In this document: positions 36,501 through 45,500 of the stretch, piece after piece | Layout of the letters: each line of letters starts with the position of its first letter | Numbering within the stretch: position 1 is the first letter of the stretch | Assembly: GCF_021462225.1 (NCBI RefSeq) | Contig: NC_061804.1 | Span: 9,537,740 to 9,601,739, forward strand | DNA from: Girardinichthys multiradiatus | Taxonomy: Eukaryota > Chordata > Actinopteri > Cyprinodontiformes > Goodeidae | Length of the DNA stretch: 64,000 bases | Direction of reading: 5' to 3' | Made by a program: the position numbers and the translations under genes | The notes under the pieces: model-generated | Database searches by the model: none | What the model saw: the letters and a program-made list of their open reading frames with translations, nothing else | Told to the model about the DNA's origin: nothing

Positions 36501-39500
36501 TTCCATTTATGCAGAATTTGTAAAATGTACTGATGTTTTTAAAGCATTTATTAATATAACCAGCTTTACTTTGCATTCTCATCTGCACAAACAGTACTGT
36601 GCATAATTCTTGAGGCTTTTCTTAATCCAAGCTGTTACACGGTCTTCTAATCGTTTAAAGTGGATCTTTAGGTACTTTTTCTTTTTTTTTTTTTGTGTCA
36701 GAAACTCTTTGTTCAAATTGGACAGGGAATTTCAGTGGCACACAGAAGATCCATCATAGTGTCACAACAAGTAGCTGTTAAGTATTACACAATGAAACGG
36801 GACACCTCTTTAACAAGGCAATAAATGGGACCCTACAAAAATATTTTCTGGTCATTTAAAAAAAAACATTTAAGCCCCAGGTTTGAATTAACCACTTTTC
36901 GGTTTCACCCTGTATGGGAAGAAACTTGTGCCATCATAAACTAAATTTGAATTGCTCAGACTGAATCTGTATTAGCGTAAGTTTAAATTGAATTGATTGG
37001 TTTGAAAATTTATTTCACCAAAGTGAAACTGGATTTAATGGTTTGAAACTGAATTCATTTGCTTTTAAAATGTATTTCGTTGTATTAAAAATTTAGTTTG
37101 ATTATTTTCACCTTCAGGTCGAAAATTCAGGGGCTTTTTGTCACACATCCGGGTCCTTGAAGCCACAGACTAATCGAACACAGATGTACCGATTCACGGA
37201 TGTCATTCACTATTGCTGGGTCCAAATGCAGGGGCTGCATCCTGTGAAGGTCGCATGTGTAGACCGATAACGTCATGGTGAGGCTCCTCCAAAAGCGTCC
37301 TTCGTTTACCCAGATTTGAAGGACGGGTCCGGTGTATCCTCCGTGTCCCACCCTATCCCATGATTCATTGCAGGTCGAAATAGATTATTCACAGCTTCTC
37401 TTTCTCCTCCAGCCTTTGCTACTTCCGTTTGAACAAAGTTTGATATATTGCACATTCTGTGAAACAAAAATAACTTTTACAATGTTTTTAGACGAGAATG
37501 TAGTTGTGTAAACCTAAAATATCTGATCAGTTTATCAAAATATCGCTTAATTGTACAAATGCGCCGATGTGTTCGTCCGCTGCCCCAGCAGCCGCTCGCC
37601 TCGCCTCGTCAGTCAGCTTACCGGGTGGTTGAGGTGCGCTAAACCCCGAGAGAACATCTGACTCCCGGCTCATTGTTTTCAAAATTCCGCTGGGTTTCCC
37701 CAATGGGAGGAAGTTAAACAGATATAATTCAGTCCGATGAAATCCAATATTAATGTTTGGTTTGTTTATAACAATAATTATTATTATTATGCTCCGCAAA
37801 TAAACTGATTTAAACTTTGTTCCTAAAGTTAATATGTTAGTGTTTAAGTTGTTGAAAGCTTTACAGAGAAATTAAACAAATGGTATTTGTCATCAATGTA
37901 TTTTATCTACAGTTAGATTTTTATATCTAGGAACACAAAAAATATGTTCAACATTTTAAATAGCTAAATAATGAACAAGATCATAAAACAATAACATTTT
38001 AAAACAAAGCAGCATTAAAAGCCATCATCAATATGTAAAAGGTTAAATAAAAACCATGTAGTTATTTAAAGTGTAGACGGCTTCACAGCTCTGTGCTTCA
38101 CGCTATCGCGGTTGCTAGGCAACAGAAGTTACGCTGTCAAGGCAGGGAAAACAGAGTGACGTAACATCGGCGGCACACTATGCTAATCTGGCATGTTTAG
38201 CTAATAGCTACAGGTAGCATAAGTGTTAATGTTTGACCATCATTTGTTTACATGACGTTTCTTATAGATGCTCATGTAGCTGCACTGGTCCAGCTCAACC
38301 TGCCGTAAAGGAGGTTTAACCTGATGTGAGACGTAAATCGATTAATCTGTGTTTGATTAATCTGTGGCTAACCTAAAGAACCATACATACATACAAACAA
38401 GGAATTTGACTCCGGTACAGTTTGCTCTTTGGTTTTGTTTTTGCATTACAGAATATACATATTTACAATGTAAATATGCACATATATAATAAATTTGAGC
38501 AATTCAAATTCAGTTTCTGATGGCACAGGTTTCTTTCCATTATCCTTTAGCATTTAAAGAATCTGAATGTATGATTGTTTCTGTTTCAGTGAGGAGGGGG
38601 GTGATTGTGGGGGTGTACCTGATCATCCTGTTGACCCTCTACCTGTTGCCTCTTGGTTTGTACTCTCCCTGCATAAAGGAGAAAGGGACCCTGGGCCCCG
38701 CGCCGGCCCTGATTGGCCACAGGGGGGCGCCGATGGTGAGCTCAGTCACAACAAACTGGTTGCTTACTTATTAGTTGTTAAAAATACCAGTTTCACTTAA
38801 ATTTTAAAAGGTTAAATAAATCAGATGAATTGAATGAATCATGATTAAAGAGTTTTTAATGCAGTCAAAATAAAGGAAAAGACGAGAAAGGACTCAACAT
38901 ATGTCCCTTGGGGGCATTTTTTTTTTCTTTCATCAACAGAAAAATAAGCAGCTCTTCTTGGTCCAAACACAATAGAAATGGTTCCTGAAATTATTCTATA
39001 AAACTTTGTATCATACAGCTACATCAAAAAACAAACAAACAAACAAAAAAAGTGATATTGTGAAAAAAGTTTATATTGTCACTCATTTCAGAAAGTGAAA
39101 CTCTATTACATAGATTCATTACACAAAGTGAAATATTTCCAACCTTTTTTTTAATTCTGATAATTATGGCTTACAGAGAAGGAAAAGTTAAGTGTCTTGA
39201 AAATTAGAATATTACATAAGATCAAAAAAAATATTTTAAACAGAAACGTCAAGCTTTGGAAAAGTGTGTTCATTTCTACGCGCTCTTTGGTTGGGGCTCC
39301 TTTTGCATGAATTACTGCATCAATGTGGCGTGGCATGGAGATCAGGACACCCAGGTTGCTTTTGATAGCAGCCTTCTGGTCATCTGCATTGTTTCTGGTG
39401 TCCCTCGTTTTCCTCCATAGATTCTATATGGGGTTCAGGTCAGGCCAGTTTGCTGGTCAATGATTCACAGTGACACCATGGTCACTGAACCAACATTTGG

Positions 39501-42500
39501 TACATTTGGCAAAATGGGCAACATGGATTCTGTGCATCTCCAGGCTCTGGGTAATTGATTTCCAAATGAAATGCAAACTTTCATCTGAAAAGAGGACTTT
39601 GCACCACTGAGCATCAGTCCAGTTCTTCTCGTTAGCCCTAGTAAGATGCTTGTAACCTACGTTTGTAAATAGTGGCTCTAGATGCCCTGACTCCAGCCTC
39701 AGTCCACTCATTGTGAAGTTCTCCCAAATACTTGAACTGATCTTGGTTCACAATCCTCTCAAGGCTGCAGCTATGCCTGTTGCTGGTGCACATTTTCCTT
39801 CCACACAACTTTCTGTGGCTGTGCTTGGATAGATCACTCTGTGAACAACCATCTTCTTTAGCAATGACCCTTTCATGGCTTCCCCTTCTTGTAGAGGGTG
39901 TCAATGACTTCTGGAGATCTTCCTTATGATTGTGTTGGACATATGGCAATTACATAAGTTATACATAAAAAATTCTTTTTTAAAATTGATCTTATGTAAT
40001 ATTAATTTCAGAATTTTGGGTTTTCATGATCTGTAGGCCATAATCATCAAAATTATAAGAAATAAGGTCTTGAAATATTTTACACTGTGTTTAATTAATA
40101 GATACAACATGAGTTTCACTTTCTGAAATGAGTAAAAAAAACTTTTTCACCATATTCTAGTTTTTTAGGATGTACTCGGGAAATGTTCCAGTTAAACTGT
40201 GGTCCTGAACCCATCCTGACAGAAATGTTTAGATCCGAGACAACACCTCTGTTTATACCCTGACTAATCCAAATATTTACACTGAGCTACTGTAGCCTGC
40301 TGGATGTGAAGGTTCTGATGCTGTTGGTCCTGGCTGTGCAGCTCGCTCCGGAAAACACACTGATGTCGTTTGAGAAGGCGGTGGAAGCTGGAAGTGACGG
40401 TCTGGAGACTGATGTCACCATAAGGTCTGTTTGTGTGGCGCTGAAAGCTAAACATGTTGTAGCTTTCCTGAGTAAAAACATCCGCACGCCGCTGTAAAAA
40501 CATGCCTTAGAGTTAACTAATATCTATTAATAATTATATAATATCCAAAGCTGTGAAATAAAGTTATTTCATTTAAAAATCACCAGCTTTCTTCAGGGTT
40601 CACTAAGGCTTTCCATGTCTTCTTGTGGTTGCAGTTATGATGGCGTCCCCTTCCTCATGCATGACCAAAACCTCCAACGAACCACCAATGTCCATGAAGT
40701 TTTCCCAAACCGGACCAACACCCCTGCTGCTATGTTCACCTGGAGTGAGCTGGAGGGCCTGAACGCTGGGTCCTGGTTCCTCTCTGTGAGTCTCAGCTCA
40801 TTTCAAACACTCAAAAGCTCCTGGTGCAGTGAGAAAGTTCTACCCGATGGTTCCAGCCTAGGAGAAACATCCTAGAACCTTAGGAAATAATCGGCCAGCA
40901 TGCAAATATGACTGGCTGCAGTAGTGCCATCATTTATACGAACATCACCTCCAGTAACGCTCCAGTAACCTTGCATAATGGTCACTACAGCATACAGAAC
41001 CATGTGCAGGTGCTGATGGTATACCTGCATAGAATCCACTCAATTGGACTCGTGTGCTACTTCATACACTGCCTGCTACTGGCCATCCAGTGTAAGTGAA
41101 GAGCACCAGAACCAGAATCTCTCGCCAGTCCTTGCGTGGCATGAACAAAAAAGACATATTCATAAAATCCATTAACAACTAATTACTAGAATGAATAGTA
41201 TAATTTGGAAGCATGGATTTTATTTAGAAAGACATTTGTAATTAATAATTCTTTCCATCAAAAAGGACATCATGCATCACTGGCTGGTTTGAAGAGTTGA
41301 ATGAGGGACGAATGAGACAGAGGCAGGTAGAGAGAACTGGCTGAGGTTGAGTAGCTATGGACCAGGTTATTTTTTTTTCCAATTACTGTGATCATTATTA
41401 AAAAAATATTTTGGTTTCCACATGATAAACATTATGTGACCTTATTTTACAAATTTAAAGGACCCGAATGGACATGTAGACAAACTTTGTTGTTTTTTTT
41501 ATACATCATGGTTTCAAAGTTCAAGTTTTTTCCGTGTCTGAAGATAATTGAAAGTTGCTTCTGGCTCTTTTTCTTTTTAGTCGGAACACCTCTGGATTGT
41601 GCAGACATACTGTACAGCCTAGTTCTAGATGTGCTAATATTATGTCCCTTTAAGAGCCAAGATGTACTTGTTTTAAAATCAGGAGGAACTAAAAGGGATC
41701 TGGTCATGTACTTGAAAATTATGTATTGAGCCTCTGGAGAATCATCTCATAGCATTTAGGCAACATAATGAAATACTTTAGTAGCATTAGAAGCAATAGA
41801 AACACCTCAGGATAAAGAATTTAATGGGAAAAACGTCCTCAGAAAATGATCCAGTTAGACACCGTTTCTCCATTAGAACAGAACTTAGTTGGCCGTATGT
41901 TTTAGATCATTTCCTGATGAAAGACACAAAGACAACCCATTTTCAGTTTTCTGGTAGTACTTGCCGAATTAGTGTTGAAAATCCAGAACATTTTAAGGCC
42001 TTCATGATGCCATTCACTCAATATTCCCAGGCCCTGTGAGCATCAGGCCCACAGCATCACAGATCCTCAACCTTATTTGACAGTGGGTATGAGGTGCTTC
42101 TCCACATATTCCTCCTTCTGTTTCACATCAGGTTCACCTGGTTTCTGAAAAGCACAATTTTATTCTAATCGCTCCAGTTAAAGACCCAATAGAGCCAAAG
42201 TTGTCCTGGTGCCTTCCAAGCAACCATTTAGCTTATAGATGGTGTCTAATGGCCTCTAAGGAATTAAACATGTTACATTTATATTTATAATCATGATAGC
42301 AGTGATTTTTATTTCTTATCCATTGTATTTATTCCCCCCACTGGATTTTTGTCTAATTTGTAATGCGCAGTTATGTTGCTGCAGTTAAAGATTCCTTTAC
42401 TTTAAGGCTTTTTGCACATCTTTACCAGCAGTGCCAATGAGCGAGGAAGCTGCTGTGGTTTTCTTAGTATTTCTTCATATTTTGGGAAAAACATCTTTGG

Positions 42501-45500
42501 AAGAATTATTAAAATGTCTCTCTGACATAAAATGGAGGCAGTGATGGAAGCAGCTGTAATTTAAAGTTTAACTGGAACATGTCAACAGGATTTTCCTCAT
42601 GACTGAATCTAGGGCAACATTGCAGTCTGCCAGCAAATGGAAAACACATTGATCCGTGTTGTCACAGTTGTAATTGGGAATTTATTTTATTGTATCCCTT
42701 CCAGCAAAATCCATTTGGAACAGCTGGTTCCCTGGGACAGGAGGAGCGACAGCGAGCAGGAAACCAGTCTGTCTGTAGCCTGCAGGACTTCCTGCAGCTC
42801 GCAGGTCAGACTCACAAACTGGTGATCTTTGACCTCTACCGTCCACCCTACGGGCATCCGTACAGTAACAGCTGGATCCAACGCACACTGGATGTCCTCT
42901 ACAATGTGTCGTCCATTCAGTCATCACAGGTAAAACAGTCTCTGTCTTTAGGGTCAAACTGTGGTGTCTACCTGTTACCAGCAAATTTTATATAAAAAAA
43001 AAAGGTAAAACAAAAAATAAAAAAAAGGTTAATATATATGAGCTCTAAAATCAGAATTTAAATTTAAGTCAGAATTTTATTTTATTTTCTGTAATATGAA
43101 AGGACAGGACACCAATCATGATACATTAGAAGTTTATTAAACATTCATTTATTTCTTAGTAGTTCAGTCCAAAAAGTTATACAAAGTGATTCATTTCAAA
43201 TGTTTATCGATTTTCATTATTCTGGCTTACAGATGATAAAAAAAAAACACAATTCTGTTTCAAAATTAAAGTATCAAATCAGACCAATAAAAATGACGTT
43301 CAATACAGTAATGTGGACCCACTGAACAGTTTGTTCATGTCCTGTCTAGTATCTGCACTCAGTACTTGGTTGGGGCTCCTTTTGTATGAATTACTGCATC
43401 AATGCAGGATGACATGGAGGAGATCAGCCTGTGGTTCTGCTGAGGTGTTCAGGAAGCTCAGGTTGCTTTGATAGCGGCCTTCAGGTCATTTTCATTGTTG
43501 GTTCTGGTTTATCTCATCTTCGTCTTGACAATACTCCATTGATTCTCTATAGGGTTCTGGTCAGGCCCGTTTGCTGGCCAGTCAAGCACAGCAACACCAT
43601 GGTTGTTGGATCAGCTATTGGTACCTTTGGTAATGTGGCCTGGTGCTATAAGTTCTGCTGGAAAATGAAACCAGACTCTGATTCCAGCAGCAGTTCACAT
43701 CATGTAAATCTCCACTAAACTTGACGATGCTGTTATCTCTGGTAAAAAAGTAATGTTTTTATTTTGTCTTGTATAATATTTATATTTTCTGAAAAACTGA
43801 ATTTTGGGTTTTAATAAGCTGTAAATTATAATCATCAAAGCTGACAGAAATTAATGCTTGAATTAAATGACCCTGTAATGGGTTAGTTTCACTCCTTTAA
43901 TTGAATCGCTAAAATAATTAAAATTGTAATTTAGATGTAAATTTAGTGAGATGCGTCTCTAGTTTAGTTTATATGACCACTAATACTTGAATTTATTCTT
44001 TTTTTTTTTCCAGTGGCCTAAAAATATTAAATAGTGTCCAGACCAGCAGAAAGCTACAAGTTGATTTTAGTTTAGCTCAAAGCCAACAAAAAGTGAGATC
44101 ACTCATATTAAACTGCAGGATAGGGCTGATTAGATTCACTTGCACCAATTTATTCAGGCTCATAACGATAAATATGTAAAAAGAGCTGAAAGTGAATAAA
44201 CATCAGTCTCATCGTACCTTCATTGTTGTGAAGATCCTGCTTGATGAATGACGTTATGCTGTTACTCTGACTAATATCACTAATATCTGTTGTTGGACGT
44301 TTAGGTTCTGTGGCTGCCCTCTGATCTGAGGTCTCTGGTCCATCAAATGGATCCCGACCTCCAACAGACGTCAGGGAGTCGGCTCCCTCTAGAGGAGCTG
44401 CAGCGCAACAACATCGTCAAACTCAACCTGCCCTACAGCTCCATGTCAGCTGACCTCATCAGGTCGGTGTGTGTTTGTTAACAGACCAGAAGAGAGAGTC
44501 CCATAAACCTGGGGAGATTTAGCTACGTTTGTCCCAACACTGCTGCTATTGTCACCTGCAGTGAGTATGCAGCAGTAAACATCAGCACCAACCTGTACGT
44601 GATCAGCCAGCCGTGGCTCTACTCTCTGGCCTGGTGCTCTGGGGTCCACTCGGTCACCACCAATGCCCCCCAGCTGCTCCAGACCCTGAAGTCCCCGCTT
44701 CTCCTCATGGTGGGTCTGACTGTAACTTCTCAGCTTCTTTGCAGCAGCTCATCTAAAGTTCATGATCATTTCTCTGAAACATGTACAGGGTTTGATGAGA
44801 TTTATCTTTTTGATTCAGAGGTTTTTCCTGAGAAACTCATTATTCTTTCAAAATGGGAAAAACATCTTCACCATATTGATGTTTTTCACAGTGATTTAAA
44901 AAAATGCAATGTTATGAAGTAAGTCATTGTAGAAAGACTTGTTTTGGAAGTGGACCGATTTCAGTACAGAAAGTAAACATCACGCTTAAAAAAACTAAAA
45001 AAAGTTCACCCCGTTTTAGTGCTTGGGTTTTATACTTCAGGAATAAAGCAAATGAAAAAGGTGTGTGTGGAAAAACTAAGTACACCCCATGACTCAGGAG
45101 CCTGTAGAGCACAGATGTCAAACTCCAGTCCTCGAAGGCCAGTGTCCTGCAATCTTTAGATGTGCCTCTGCTTCAACACACCTAAATCTAATGATTAGGT
45201 CATTAGCAGGATTCTGGAGAACTTTACTGCATACTGAGGATGTAATTCGGCCATAGATTCAGGTGTGTTGGACCAGGAACGCATCTAAACGTTTGAGGAC
45301 AACGGCCCACGAGGGCTGTAGTTTGACCTCAGAGAGACTAAATGTACATCCTTCAATCAAACGAGGTGTGAAAATTTTGACAGGTGGGCGGGACTTCCGG
45401 TAGCTGGGACATCCTAGGGCGGGCCTTCCGGTGACGTAACCAGATATCATCATTAATCGGATGTTGTCATTACAAGGAAGCGAATCTTTCTAATTGTATG

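Noticed and set aside
36095..36523. 142-codon ORF
   Set aside because: It lies across a C/T-rich low-complexity tract and all three frames are open there.
37527..37799. 90-codon minus-strand ORF in a GC-richer patch
   Set aside because: No splice signals or family resemblance, and it begins in a low-complexity ATT/ATA run.
41388..41729. 113-codon ORF in gdpd4 intron 9
   Set aside because: Open on both strands, A/T-rich, with no motif and no splice link to the gene.
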